A stretch of 64,000 bases of DNA from Benincasa hispida (Eukaryota > Streptophyta > Magnoliopsida > Cucurbitales > Cucurbitaceae): the NCBI RefSeq assembly GCF_009727055.1, contig NC_052355.1, positions 4,594,210 through 4,658,209 on the forward strand, written 5' to 3'. The notes under the pieces were generated by a model, which worked only from the letters and a program-made list of their open reading frames with translations, was not told the origin of the DNA and ran no database searches. The translations under genes were made by a program, and so were the position numbers. Positions 11,752 to 23,983 of the stretch are shown in pieces (position 1 is the first letter of the stretch; each line of letters begins with the position of its first letter).

Positions 11752-12590
11752 TTGAATACATGTTTGGTAGAGAATGATGATTCTGCCTGGATACTTGATT
11801 CAGGTGCTACTAATCACGTCAGTTCTTCCTACCAAGGATTCAATTCCTGGAAAACATTGGAATATGGAGAGTTGACTCTTCAAGTCGGTACTGGTGAGGC
11901 TGTTTCAGCTGTTACTGTAGGCAAGCTGAAGTTATTTTTGGACAAAAAACGTTATCTGTTATTGGATAATGTTTTTGTAGTTCCTCATATCAAGAGGAAC
12001 TTAATCACAGTTTCTTGTCTCCTTGAACAAGGTTATACCATCTTCTTTTCTGAGGGTAAAGTGTTTATTTTCAAGAATGGTATGGAGATTGGTTTTGGTT
12101 CAATGGAAAATAACTTATATGTACTAAGGCTGTTAGTCATAAAAGCCTTGCTTAATACTGAAATGTTCAGAATGGCGACAATTGCAAAAAGACAAAAGGT
12201 TTCTCCTAAGGAAAATGCGCATCTTTGGCATCTAAGGTTAGGGCACATCAACCTCAATAGAATTAAGAAGTTGGTGAAATGTGGACTTCTAAAGAGTTTA
12301 GAAGAAAACTCCTTGCCGATATGTGAATCATACCTTAAAGGCAAGGTTATAGAGCTGAGGAAACCTTGGAGCTTATATATTCAGACCTCTATGGTTTGAT
12401 GAGTGTTAGAGCTCGAGGTGGGTATGAATATTTCATCTCTTTCATAGATAATTATTCAAGATATGGGTATCTATACCTAATGCAATGTAAGTCTGACGCT
12501 CTTGACAAGTTTAAAGAGTATAAGGCTGAAGTTGAAAACTTGTTAGGTAAGAAGATAAAAACCCTATGATCTAATCGTGATGGAGAGTAT
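11752..12590 (+). pseudogene. Copia A pol: protease, pre-integrase and integrase start
   Basis: Aspartic protease motif WILDSGATNHV lies at residues 14-24 of the 11752-12399 frame, with catalytic Asp-Ser-Gly intact. The pre-integrase zinc-binding motif follows (HLWHLRLGHINLNRI, then PICESYLKGK), where the second Cys of the HHCC set is Tyr. Compared with copia B, about 26 bases are missing near 12345, and this shifts the frame. The integrase core then continues at 12366 (SDLYGLMSVRARGGYEY, FIDNYSRYGYLY). The catalytic SDRGGEY-type motif is altered to SNRDGEY. The gene is cut at 12590 by the Athila-group insertion and resumes at 28554. Confidence 0.88.
12586..12590. repeat. Target site duplication AGTAT, left copy
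   Basis: AGTAT here and at 28554-28558 bracket the element 12591-28553. Removing the element and one copy rejoins the copia A integrase (GGAGAGTATGTGGACCAAAA), which matches copia B at 42951-42970. Confidence 0.93.
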
Positions 12591-14260
12591 TGTTGGAAGG
12601 AAAATTAGGGATGGGGTTGTACATGCAATCATGCGTTAGACATGGCTTAAGCTATGCGTCTGAGGTCATGCATTGGAATGAAAATGCATTAATCTAGTAT
12701 GCGATGATCATGCGTTCCTATCACAAGTTTTCTTATGCTCGTGCCAAGTATAACGCGAACGCAAGTTTCTCGGGTAATCTGAGGTCGAACACAGGGACTT
12801 GTCACTCAATAATGCTTGTGAAGCAATGTGTTTGAGGTGAAGAAAAGAAAAAATAAAAAGAAGTTTAATGGATTTACACACTACTCCTACTCCTATCTAA
12901 ACAGATTGAGCAATAGAAGACTTGAGATGAGAATAGATAGATACACAACAACTGTTAACGCATAGTAAGGTTTATTATCTTAAATTGCTCGAGTAATCCC
13001 AGCTCGTCACACTAACGCATCGCACACCTCTCGGTGGTCAGCCGCATGACTATATCTCTATAGTGCATGGTTGCGTTGAACATAAGATTGTGTCTATCTC
13101 TAAGAACAATGCATACTTTGCTTTAGTGCATTCCATCTCTTACCTTCTCAGGCAGTTAGACGTGGCTATTTAACTTATAGACAAGCATTGCAACAACCAA
13201 TGGACAAGCGTTGCTACAGCCGTTCACCAAGCAAAGAGGATTAACTCACTATACTCGCACAACGCACACCTCTCGGTGGGTTGCTATATGCATCCTATCT
13301 CTAGGCTACACGATTAAGTATTCGATCGCCTTTGATAAATAAATGCCGAAGATAAACAATGATAGAGATAAAGATGATGAAGAAGATGACAATGAAGGAA
13401 TCAAGGTATGCATTGATTACAAAATGTCTTAATATCTTAAGCTAAAATGTAAAACAATATAGAGGTTAGAGAAGAAATGAAGGACTCTGCGTCAAGACTG
13501 CTGGTGGTGCCATGGATGAGTGGTGGAGATGTCTCTCTCGAGCTCTATCTCCAGCAAAAGATCTAGTCATCACTCAGTCTGGTTTGTGGAGGTGAATAAT
13601 TCTCACTAAAAATCTAGTCAAGCTCTCATCTGTGATTGCAAACCTCTACCTTGAGACAAAAGTTCGGATGCCTTGAAATGAAGGTCCAAGGGGCTATTTA
13701 TAGAGTTTAAATGCCGTCAGCTATCATGATTGCGTTATGTCTCACTGCTGCCTTTGTCGCGGTATGGGCAATGTTACATTGTCTTATCTTGTTGGTACTC
13801 CCAAGGTATGCGTCTGAGCTTGATTCAGTTGAAGTATCAACGCGTTCTACCCATCTTGCGATCGTCCTTCTATTATGGTTGTCACTCTGTGGCCGCAATC
13901 TCCAATTGATCACCCCAACTTCCATGCAATGGACGCATATGATCATCGCATGCATTCGTCTATGTGATAGCTCAGTTTTCAGCACATGCATTTGTCTTTG
14001 CGGTCGCCTGGCTTCAGCGCATGCATTTGTCTGCGATTACTTATTTCCAACGCATGCATTTGATTCTTGCGATAGCTACAAAAATAGACACTTTGGCACG
14101 GAGTAACACATAATATTGGGGTCAGTGAGGATTTAAGTGCTAATCGACGCAAAACTCAATTTTTTGCAAATTCTAAGTATTATCCCCGTATTTTCTACTT
14201 ATTAGCCCTCATAATTCTAAATAAAAGGCTTATAATAACTGGCATTTCTGCTAGTTATCA
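12591..14260 (-). repeat. 3' LTR of the outer Athila-group element
   Basis: 1670 bp. On the minus strand it runs TGATAACTAGCAG ... TTTTCCTTCCAACA. A TATA box (TCTATAAATA) sits at 13695-13704 on the minus strand. Near the LTR end (plus strand about 12755-12800) is the conserved GAGGTCGAACACAGGGAC block found in all Athila-type LTRs here. Its sequence is close to the partner LTR at 26823-28553, with small indels. Confidence 0.9.
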
Positions 14261-14273
14261 CACCCCCAAACTT
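14261..14273 (-). promoter_or_regulatory. Polypurine tract of the outer element
   Basis: On the minus strand the bases AAGTTTGGGGGTG lie directly before the 3' LTR start TGATAACT. This is the expected place and composition for the plus-strand DNA primer of a Ty3/gypsy element. Confidence 0.85.
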
Positions 14274-14738
14274 AGAATCGTGCTTGTCCTCAAGCATGCG
14301 TTATACTCAAGAAATTCTTAACTCACCTTCCGGTGTTTCTTTGCGATGGCCAGCTTCTCAGAATATAATTTACACATACCTCTAACCATCACCGCAATGC
14401 TTTCCTCCACTTTGGCTGCTTCTTCAAAAAGATATTTTCTAAGTTTAAATTCGGCAAGCCTTTTGCTCAAAAACTTTTTATTCATTCACCACAATTTTGT
14501 GTTTAGCTTTTGAGAATGTGTTCGTCAAAATACTTCAAAACTTTGTGATGACTTATTCAAATGCGGTGTTGAACCTGGTTATGCCCTTCGTTTTGGCTTA
14601 CCTTCACGTGTGTCATGTAGGCATCCAACTTCGGTTGCGTTCCATATTCCACTCAACTTTGGTCTCGTTTGATTTGGCTTTTGCTGGACAGTGGAGTTGC
14701 GCTAATGCGCTAATCTTGGCGACTTGCCTTCGTTTTGG
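14274..14738 (-). mobile_element. Outer element internal region, 3' part
   Basis: Non-coding remainder of the outer element between its polypurine tract and the site where the inner element inserted. It shows TTCGTTTTGGCTT words, also seen downstream of pol in the inner element (about 16950-17100). No conserved protein is detectable in any frame. Confidence 0.7.
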
Positions 14739-14743
14739 CTTGC
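14739..14743. repeat. Target site duplication CTTGC of the inner element
   Basis: CTTGC lies immediately before the inner element and again at 25839-25843 immediately after it. It proves that 14744-25838 is one insertion into the outer element. Confidence 0.93.
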
Positions 14744-16502
14744 TGTAAACAAAATGACGCAATTTGATGAATGTTTCTATCTTAGGCACACGCGTAGCGA
14801 TATATGATGATATGTGACACTACTTCTAGATATGTGTTATTAACGAATATTCTTGTAGTATGCTGTGCGTTGTCACAAGTTTCCTTGCATTGAAACCAAG
14901 TATAATTTCACACAAGTTTCTCGGTGTGATCTGAGGTCAAACATAGGGACTGTTTTAGGTTATTGCGTTATGTTCGTGATACATGCGACCAGGGGTTTTT
15001 CAATTTATAAAAGAATTTGTGTACAAGAAATTAAACATGCGATAAAGTGAAGTAAAGCGGTAAAAATGCGATAATATCATAAATTGCGGTAAAGTAAATA
15101 TAAGCTAAGATGATACAAGATACAAGTTTCATGATACAAGATACTAAGGTCAAGGCTAGCTGTGAAGATTATGCAAAGATCGTGTAATGCAGTGGCAAGT
15201 CTTATGTACGAAGCAGAAACAGAAAAGATAATTAATACAAACATCGCAAGTTTCTTAATTGCGTTAAATATATAAGTGCGGTTTTGCTTTTCCCTTGGCA
15301 TACACCTCTCGGTGATCGGTCCCGTTCCCACATCTTTGTTGTGAAACAGGGACGAATATAATAAACACAAGGTTGCTTCCATCTCTGGAAGTACTACTCG
15401 CTTTAGTTAATGCATTCTTCTAACCTTTTCTCGACAGATCAGAATGACATCTTCACTTCTGCTCTCGTAGGTGAAGATACCGTCTAGCATGTTTTAGCTA
15501 AATGCATTTATCTCTTTATCACAAATTAAGTTAGTCATTTAATCCATATTAATTACCAAGGTTTTAAGAAAACTTCATAGAGAAATCGATAAATGAAGTA
15601 GTGAAAATAGACAGAGAAGTGGAAATGGAAACGATTGAGACATTCAATAAAACTATTTAGCATCTGATACATGATTTGTGAATGAAGAGATTAAGAGGAT
15701 GAAATACACTTGATGAAAATAGAGTTAGAAACAGATACAAATGAGTGCCAACGTCTTAGCGCCAATCTGATGGAGATTTGCTTGCCGGTGTGGATGGATC
15801 GTATGGAAGTATTAGCTTCCTTCTCAGGCTTGCTCAACCGGTAGCAGGGATTTAAGCACAGAGCTTCACGACGAGGATCTGGCAGAATCGCACTAAGACT
15901 CACCTCTCGGCCATGTCTCTTCTCTTCCCAGATTTCTTCCGATCAGTACTCAGCTCAGCCTCTCTCTCAATAATTCAGCAACAATTAGCTCTCGTATCAA
16001 TTATACCTGTATTAAGTATATCTTCTCTGAATTCTATGGGGGTGTTTATAGGTGAAAAGCTTTGAATCTTGGCTTGTGGACCCCACTTCTTGTTATGGAA
16101 ATTCTGAAGATGAAGGAATAAATATTCTTTTTGTTATGTTATCAGACCGTCAAATTTGAACAATGGTTAGTTGTACACGTGTCGCAATCCTTCGCCTTTG
16201 AGTTGCTCAGCTGCATCTTTCAATCAGTTGCTCGCATGTGATGTTGTATTTATTATCGCATGCGGTTGAAATTCAGCTCGGGATCGACTGTCGCATTGCG
16301 TCATCATTGCGTTAATCATCTCTTCATTGTTTATTGACGGGCGCAATGTAACAAAGATATGTTGTTCAGTTTCTCGTTGAGCCTTGATCGCAAGCGGTGA
16401 CTTGGTTTCCTGCAAAACAGAGTAAAAATATCCTCTTCTACCATCTTGACGATGTTAGTGGGTGTAATTGCGTTAATTCATAATTATTGTATTTCTGAGC
16501 TA
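14744..16502 (-). repeat. 3' LTR of the inner element (runs into gap)
   Basis: Starts (plus strand) TGTAAACAAAATGACGC and matches 23984-25746 to the edge of the gap, where the last shared word is GAGCTA. By comparison with the 5' LTR, about 92 bp of LTR remain inside the gap. TATA-like CCTATAAACA lies at 16043-16052 on the minus strand. In the first 120 aligned bases after 14761, I count nine differences from the partner LTR, all transitions. Confidence 0.9.
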
Positions 16503-16702
16503 NNNNNNNNNNNNNNNNNNNNNNNNNNNNNNNNNNNNNNNNNNNNNNNNNNNNNNNNNNNNNNNNNNNNNNNNNNNNNNNNNNNNNNNNNNNNNNNNNN
16601 NNNNNNNNNNNNNNNNNNNNNNNNNNNNNNNNNNNNNNNNNNNNNNNNNNNNNNNNNNNNNNNNNNNNNNNNNNNNNNNNNNNNNNNNNNNNNNNNNNNN
16701 NN
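16503..16702. other. Assembly gap, 200 N
   Basis: Run of N covering the junction of the inner element's 3' LTR with its internal region. Comparison with the 5' LTR and with element D (60850-60966) predicts about 92 bp of LTR plus about 90 bp holding the polypurine tract, close to the 200 N given. Confidence 0.95.
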
Positions 16703-18292
16703 GGTTGCTCTGAATTTTACACTCAGGCATATTTCTTAACAACGCAATTTCCTTCTATCCTTGCTAATTCTGAACAAAGCCCTACTTTATTCTTCTATAT
16801 AACAAAATTTTGCTCAAAGATGCTTTTCTAGTTTTGAAAACAGAATGTTTATCTCTTCTTTGTCAAAACAACTTGATATGCCTATATGCAGTGGTCAAAC
16901 TTTGCATTATTTAATAGAGACTGTTGGTCATGGTTACACTCTTCATTTTGGTTTATTCCCATGGGTGTCATGCGAACATCCAACTAAGGTTGTGTTCCGA
17001 TTTCAACTTTAACTCATGATATTCAAAGGAGTTGTCTCTTACATTCTTTTATTTTCTCTTTTATTGCATTATTCTTGGAAACCCACTTTCGTTTTGGATT
17101 GCTCCTACGGGTGTCATACGAACATCAACTACGAGTAGGCTCCTTTCACAACTAAGCTCTTATCAGGTTGGGAACATTTTTTAGGTTTTCCCTTGCGCTG
17201 ACATTGGAGTTTGGCATATATTTTTTTTCAAACGAAAAATGAATGCATTTTCTTGATCATCGCATATTCTTGATCTTATCTGCTCATACCCTCCCCACCC
17301 CCAAATTTAAAGATAAGCAAGGTCCTCATTGCATTGTTTGGATAGAGTAGACAAACACTTAAAATAAAAATTTCAAAAAGAAGTTTGAGCAGAACTTTGA
17401 AAGATAAAAGGTAAAGTACTGCTAAACTAAGAATTAACTAAGTATTGCTCAGAATTTACAAAGTATGGGAAATGTTTCTAAGTATAAACATATATTACAT
17501 CATGGCAATGCAATGAATAACGCAACAATAAAAGATCAAAACATTGCAAATATTGACAAAGGATGATAACGAAAAAGGCACAGGCAGAAAGGAGTAAATA
17601 TGTACTCAATTGTATTGAATATTAACAAAGTATACAAAGAATTAAAAATTAGCGCAATACAAAAATTTCTGCCTATACAAAGAATCAAAGAATTTTATTA
17701 ACTTTTAAATTTGATTCAGATGGTTGCATGCTAAAATTTGACACCCCGCTTCTAATAACGCAAATATATCTTTGCTGAGAACGGGCAACAACGCATGCAC
17801 CCCCGCAACACACCCCTTAACTGACACATTTCTGGAGGATACCTCAACATAGTGCATTTAGCTAAGGATGGGCAAAGGACACATACGCGCGCAACACACC
17901 CCTTAACGCAATGTATTTGGGTGTACTGGACGCAAGGTGTCTCTTGTTAACTCACAATGTATACATCATCGCATTACATACTAATTTCTCTTCTTTTTAT
18001 GTCATAAAAGACGCAAGTTGAAAAGACTTTGCGTTGTCTAATGTTTCATCCAATCATTCACAAAAATTAAAGAACAGCGCTACTAATGTATACAAATTAA
18101 GAGAATTAAGCATGACATGAAAAATTAAATTGAAGAGAATTACCGAAAACATCAAATGCTACTTCTAAAAAACAGTAAATAACATGATTTAGAAAGTAGT
18201 AAAAGATAACTGTAAGAAAGCTAGTAAACATAGATAGGGATGCTGATTGAAAGAAGTTCTCAGAATTACCGCAATCACTTCCCCCGTAAGCA
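16703..18292 (-). mobile_element. Inner element 3' non-coding tail
   Basis: Non-coding on both strands. Read on the minus strand it matches element D in two blocks. The 17750-17960 block (paired CACACCCCTTA words) corresponds to D 56160-56400. The 16703-17350 block, with CTTTAAATTTGGGGGTGGGG on the minus strand at 17292-17311, corresponds to D about 60190-60880. In D these blocks are separated by the 3 kb second ORF, absent here. The G-rich run may be an internal second polypurine tract. Confidence 0.7.
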
Positions 18293-19696
18293 GTTTAATC
18301 CAACTTGCCCAAGTCAATGGTGTCCATGCGTCGCTCGAAGTCACCTCCGTAGTACGGCTTAATCTGTTGACCATTGACTTTAAACGCTTTGTTCTCGTCT
18401 AAAGTTGTTAGTTCCACTACTCCGTGAGGAAAGATAGTTTTGATTTTGAACGGCCCCGACCAGCAAGATTTCAATTTTCCTGAGAATAATCACAAACGAG
18501 CCTTAAATATAACCTGTTGACCTTCGGTGAATGTCCGATCATTTATGTGGTCATCATGCCACTTCTTGGTTTTCTCCTTATAGATCTTGGCATTTTCATA
18601 GGCGTTCCTTCGCCATTTGACCAACTGATTCAATTGTAGCTTTCGGACTTTCCCCGCACTTGCTAACTCAAACTACAGCTTCTTGCATGACCACATCGCC
18701 TTATGTTCCAACTCGAGTGGCAGATGACAAGCCTTTCCAAAGACCAGGGCATACGGGGACATGCCAATTGGTGTTTTATAGGCAGTTCTACATGCCCACA
18801 GTGCTTCATCAAGCTTGGGTGACCAATCCTTCTTGGAATTATTGAATACCTTATCCAAGATCGTTTTGTTCTCTCGAATAAAAATCTCTACCTGCCAATT
18901 AGTCTGTGGGTGATAAGTAGTTGCAACTCGATGGCTGACATTAAATTTAATCAACAGGTTGGCAATTATGCGGTTAATAAAATGAGAGCCCTCATCGCTG
19001 ATCAAGGCCTATGGCATCCCATATCAAGCAAAAATATTCTTCTTAAGAAACTTCGTCACTGTGGTTGCATCATTCTTGGCACATGCGATAGCCTCAACCC
19101 ATTTTGATACGTAATCAATTGCAACTAAAATATAGTGATGACCTTCTGATGGTGGAAACGGGCCCATGAAGTCAATTCCCCAACATTAAATAATTCCACT
19201 TCTAAGATTGATGTCAATGGCATTTCATTTCTCTTTGACATATTCCTCGTTCTCTAACATCTGTCGCATTGCACAACGTGGGCTTGGGCATCCTTGAACA
19301 GTGTTGGCCAGAAATAGCCACACTGTAGGACCTTTGTGGTAGTCCGCTGCCCCCCAAAGTGTCCTCCATATGGAGACTCATGACAAAGCTCTAGGATGTG
19401 TTTGACTTCGTACTTAGGAACGCATTGACGAAATATATGATCAGAACCAAGTCGATATAGGAATGGGTCTTCTTAGAAATAAAATTTGACATCATGTCTT
19501 AGCTTTTTTTTTCTGTTGGTAAGTATAGTCCTCTGGTATTTGACTGCAAACAATGAAATTCACGATGTCCACATACCAGGGAACATTAATGCCTACTGCC
19601 ATCAGCAGCTCATCGGGGAATCTTTCTTCAATATCTTTTTCTTTACCTTGAACCTCGCAATTCTCCAATCTTGATAAATGATCCGCGACTTGGTTC
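18293..19696 (-). pseudogene. Inner element RNase H end and integrase
   Basis: Translated on the minus strand. The region opens with the RNase H end NQVADHLSRLEN beside the gap. The HHCC zinc finger follows at 19390-19260 (CHESPYGGHFGGQR ... VVQCDRC). The core motif [16 protein letters not shown] (catalytic Asp) and [13 protein letters not shown] (catalytic Glu, with Trp replacing Gly of QTNGQVE) lie at 19005-18860. The C-terminal motif VELTTLDENKAFKVNG ends in IKPYYGG near 18345. The integrase would insert the cDNA into chromosomes. Several stops (for example about 19490 and 18500) and frame changes make it non-functional. Confidence 0.88.
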
Positions 19697-20404
19697 NNNN
19701 NNNNNNNNNNNNNNNNNNNNNNNNNNNNNNNNNNNNNNNNNNNNNNNNNNNNNNNNNNNNNNNNNNNNNNNNNNNNNNNNNNNNNNNNNNNNNNNNNNNN
19801 NNNNNNNNNNNNNNNNNNNNNNNNNNNNNNNNNNNNNNNNNNNNNNNNNNNNNNNNNNNNNNNNNNNNNNNNNNNNNNNNNNNNNNNNNNNNNNNNNNNN
19901 NNNNNNNNNNNNNNNNNNNNNNNNNNNNNNNNNNNNNNNNNNNNNNNNNNNNNNNNNNNNNNNNNNNNNNNNNNNNNNNNNNNNNNNNNNNNNNNNNNNN
20001 NNNNNNNNNNNNNNNNNNNNNNNNNNNNNNNNNNNNNNNNNNNNNNNNNNNNNNNNNNNNNNNNNNNNNNNNNNNNNNNNNNNNNNNNNNNNNNNNNNNN
20101 NNNNNNNNNNNNNNNNNNNNNNNNNNNNNNNNNNNNNNNNNNNNNNNNNNNNNNNNNNNNNNNNNNNNNNNNNNNNNNNNNNNNNNNNNNNNNNNNNNNN
20201 NNNNNNNNNNNNNNNNNNNNNNNNNNNNNNNNNNNNNNNNNNNNNNNNNNNNNNNNNNNNNNNNNNNNNNNNNNNNNNNNNNNNNNNNNNNNNNNNNNNN
20301 NNNNNNNNNNNNNNNNNNNNNNNNNNNNNNNNNNNNNNNNNNNNNNNNNNNNNNNNNNNNNNNNNNNNNNNNNNNNNNNNNNNNNNNNNNNNNNNNNNNN
20401 NNNN
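19697..20404. other. Assembly gap, 708 N
   Basis: Run of N between the reverse transcriptase and RNase H/integrase of the inner element. The missing part should hold the rest of the RT, including the YxDD active site, and most of RNase H. With the 340 bp just before the gap, the distance fits the roughly 1 kb expected. Confidence 0.95.
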
Positions 20405-21395
20405 CCAAGTTAGAATAGACAAGAGCCATCATAAAATTATTGCCCGAAGAACATTGAAAAAATATCCTATGAATAACCCTCGACTGACTCCTACAAAGTA
20501 TATCTGAGAATATTTTCCCAATCGAATGCATCAGTAATGGAAAGTGATCTGACGCCATTTGAATAAGTCCAAATGGCAGTGCTCAAAAATGCAAATCATA
20601 CCAAATGGGCACAGCGAATGATTGTTCTTATCTTGATCTATCCGGCGCAAATTGCTATTTGGATAGTACCCTGTACATAAGTCTGTTCAAGAAGAAAACA
20701 GAAAATATTATCATTCCCCGTAAGTCTTGTCTAGCATCGAGCATCTAATCAATGAACGGAAGTGGAAAATGGTCCTTTTTAGTGGCCAAATTTAACTTAC
20801 GATAATCCATACAAATTCTCCACCCTGTAGTCGTTCTTGTGGGAATTAATTCATTCTTGTCATTAGTGACAACTGTCATCTCCCCTTTCTTTGGAACACA
20901 CTGCACTGGGCTCACCCAGCTGCTATCAGATATCGGGTAGATAACTCCTGCGTCTAGCCACTTCACTATTTCCTTCTTTACGACTTCCCTCATAGCCGGG
21001 TTCAAGTGGTGTTTCCTTTCTACCGATCCTGTCTTTTCTTCTTCCAGATGAATCTTGTGCATACAATACGAGGGGCTAATTCCTCGAATGTCCGCTAAGG
21101 TCCATCCTAAGGCCTTTGCGTTATTTCTTAGGAACTATATGAGCACATCTTCTTTCTCCTTACTCAGTGATGCAGAAATGATAACTGGTAATGTGTTGTT
21201 ACTTCCTAAGTAAGCATACTTAAGGTGCATGGGCAACGACTTTAACTCTAGCCCAGGTGGCTCTTCCAAAGATGGCTTAATGCGTTGTGATGTTCGTTTA
21301 GATAACTTGAGCGGTTCAAAATTTGATTCCACAAGAATCGCAACGCAGTCCTCCTCCAATATTGCGCCAATTCCAAGATCTTCTTCCTCCAGCTC
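20405..21395 (-). pseudogene. Inner element reverse transcriptase, N-terminal part
   Basis: Minus strand. A linker (KPSLEEPPGLELKSLPMHLK, about 21280-21215) leads into the RT fingers: EIVKWLDAGVIYPISDSSWV, then VQCVPKKGEMTVV and WRICMDYRKLNLATKKDHFP (20870-20760). These are canonical Ty3/gypsy RT motifs. A stop follows the FPLPFID motif at 20745, and the frame is then badly damaged up to the gap. The catalytic YxDD box is not visible. The enzyme would copy element RNA to cDNA in the virus-like particle. Confidence 0.9.
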
Positions 21396-22055
21396 CTACA
21401 GGGGTTCGTGCCAACATTTTTCCCACAATTCCTCAATATATTGGCAGTTTTCCATGTCACTTGGGTACTTTAACGCATTGAACACGTTGAATTTCACTTC
21501 TTGATCGTCGACCCTGATGGTCAATTCCCCTTTCTGCACATTAATCAGTGCTTGCCCTGTTGCGAGAAATGGCCAACCCAGGATGATAGGGACTTCTTTG
21601 TCAGCTTCATAATCCAATATGACAAAATCTGTCGGAAATATAAACTTGTCCACTTGTACGAGTACATCCTCTATCTTGCCCTCAAGATGCTTTATTGATC
21701 TATCGGCCAATTGCAATGTGATGGTGGTTGGTCTTGCGTTGCCTATGTTTGACTTCCTAAAAATCGACAAGGGCATTAGATTTATGCTTACCCCTAAATC
21801 GCACAACGCATTCCCGACCATCTTCCCTTCTATCGTGTAGGGCAATGTAAAACTCCCAGGGTCCTTCATTTCAATGGGGATATTGTTTTGAAACAGCGCG
21901 GTGCATTCATACGTTAACGCAACTGTTTCATTTTCTCCAGTCTTTCTTTTATTGGCTAGGATATCCTTGAGAAATTTTACATAATTCGACATCTGCTCTA
22001 GTACTTCTATTAAGGGAATATTAATGTGTAGCTGTTGGAGAACATCCAGAAACAT
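21396..22055 (-). pseudogene. Inner element retroviral-type aspartic protease region
   Basis: One open minus-strand stretch of 219 codons. The active-site region reads NALCDLGVSINLMPLSIF, the DLG variant typical of Athila/Tat proteases (copia A has DSG). The second conserved part reads VPIILGWPFLATGQALINVQ, matching the ILGRPFLATG motif with R changed to W. The tail VKFNVFNALKYP leads towards the RT. It is the longest undamaged coding stretch in this element, but it has no independent start and belonged to a gag-pol polyprotein. Confidence 0.9.
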
Positions 22056-23764
22056 CTAAAATTTTTTGCTATCATCTTTCTTCTTCAGCCTGGATGGGAA
22101 GGGTGGAGGATCCCGCCTTTCTCCTTGTTTAGTTGGTTATTTGCTGAGGTCCTGTACTTGATGTGTTTCATTATCTGGAGGTTGCATTGATTGAGATTTC
22201 AAGTCTTGAGGAGCTTCATCTTTGGTTGGTGAACTTGCTTCTGAACTGGCAATTTTTCCACTATTAGTTGATTGATAATCATCAATAGTCAAATCTACTG
22301 GTGTTGTTGTCGCATCTGGTATTGATGGCATAGGAACTGTTGTTCTTCCACTTCTCAATGTTACTGCATGACATTGTTCTTTACCTCGCTGCCCTGATGC
22401 TCCTGAGTTTCTGTGTCGCATACCAAGCACATTCTTCTTTAATTCCCTCGTAAGCTGATCTATCTGCTCTTCCAGTTCTTTAAGGGAGTCAGCTTGCGAT
22501 TATCTCATTGCCTTGATCTTTTCAATGTAATGTTTTAACGATGATTCTAGAGACGAGGTGCTACAAGAGGTATCATATAAGAACGGTTGGTCGCAGGGTG
22601 GTATACCTTGAGAATTACCTGGGTTATAGTCCGAAGTAATGAAGACCGAAGGGTTGCCTCTATCCCTTTGATAACTGTTCTGATAGAAACTATGGCTCTC
22701 CTGGTTGTGATTCCCGTCCCAACTTGAAGTTGGGTGATCCCATCAACCAGGGTTATAGATGTTGTCAAATGATTCATCATAGACAGAATATACGAGTTGT
22801 TGATTCCATGGCAGACTTCTACTGGATGTCCCTCCCCACATTGGACGCAATTCATTGCGGTCACATGAGTCACCGCATTAACTTGCGCTGATCCTTAAGA
22901 GAGAGTTCTCTGTTGATTAGCCACTGTCTGGAGGAGTGAAGTCACTGTGGTCATTTGATCGACCAGTGCACTCATCGCATCAGTTGACACATCGACACTT
23001 TCTACTCTTTCTTGATCTAGACCTCTTACCTCAAGCCCGGTATCAATCCACTCATCAGAATGTCGTGAGATGTGATCCAAGATATTCTTTTCTTCCATAT
23101 ATGATCTGGTCATTAATCCTCCTTCTGCGGAGGCATCGACAACTGCTTGCGTTGATTGGTCTAAGCCATTGTAAAATGTTTCCATCATAATACTATCGGG
23201 AATCCCGATATGTGGACAAATCTTCACTAACTGTCGGGATCACACTCAGGCGGTGCTCAAGGTTTCATAACCCTTTTAATCAAAATTCAACACATCCTTC
23301 AGTCTCCTTGCGTTAATGGCTGGAGGGAAGAATCTGTTCATGAAACTATCAACCAACTATTCCCATGCTTTAATCTCATTTGTCTCTAATGAATGAGCCC
23401 ACCTTTTTGCTTCATCCCGCAGTGTGTACGGGAAAAGATATAACCTAAGTCTTTCTTGAGTCACATCAGGCATGGAGAATGCACTGCACATGTCTACAAA
23501 ATTCGTCAAATGCGCATGTGGGTCTTCTCCTTGCAATCCTCCAAATTGACCCATTTTCTGAATCATTTGCAGCATGATTGGTCTGATTTCAAAGCTTACA
23601 TTCTCCTCAACCATTCGTTTTGAGATTCCTGGTGAGAAGTTGTAAAAATCCGGCGCCGCATAATCTCTCATTGGGACGTCATGATCAGTAGCAAGAAATA
23701 TGGAGTCTTGTACTGGCCCATTTTCCCTTTGATTCCCTACGGGAGCCTCGTTATTATTAGCCAT
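22056..23764 (-). pseudogene. Inner element gag
   Basis: Minus strand from the ATG at 23764-23762 (MANNNEAPVGNQ). Residues about 75-135 carry the retrotransposon gag core (FGGLQGEDPHAHLTNFVDMC, LYLFPYTLRDEAKRWAHSLE). A stop at 23357-23359 replaces the Asp-Gln that follows the tryptophan in element D. The frame continues in pieces at 23227-22895 (ETFYNGLDQSTQAVVDASAE) and 22873-22547, with a small zinc finger CVQCGEGHPVEVC (C-x2-C-x3-H-x4-C). The C-terminal part (22430-22137) contains HAVTLRSGR, usual just before the protease in Athila gag-pol. At least three stops make it dead. Confidence 0.9.
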
Positions 23765-23959
23765 GCTTCTTCACCACTTAATTCGGCCCTGATGAACTCT
23801 TGCGCGAATAATACACTTGATCTCTGGGTCCACTTAGAATTTCTGGATCACTCCAGCACTCAGAAGCCGTCAGACTACTCTTCGCATTGAACAACAAGTA
23901 CAAAGAGATTTGTCCTGCAAAAGACCACAAACACACTCAAACAATAAACCGTTAACCAG

Positions 23960-23977
23960 TCCCCGAAAACGACGCCA
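23960..23977 (-). promoter_or_regulatory. Primer binding site, tRNA-Asp type, inner element
   Basis: Minus strand TGGCGTCGTTTTCGGGGA, six bases after the 5' LTR end. It resembles the complement of the 3' end of plant tRNA-Asp (TGGCGCCGTTGCCGGG) with a few changes. The same site and spacing occur in the outer element and in D. Confidence 0.85.
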
Positions 23978-23983
23978 TAAACT

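Noticed and set aside
13711..14106. 131-codon plus-strand frame, and its near copy at 27957-28172
   Set aside because: It lies inside the LTRs of the outer element on the strand opposite to transcription and just behind the TATA box. The second copy is broken by a stop, and there is no similarity to a known protein.
19602..20558. Long frames across the N gap
   Set aside because: They are open only because N codons cannot be stops. The real signal is the broken RT before the gap and the integrase after it.
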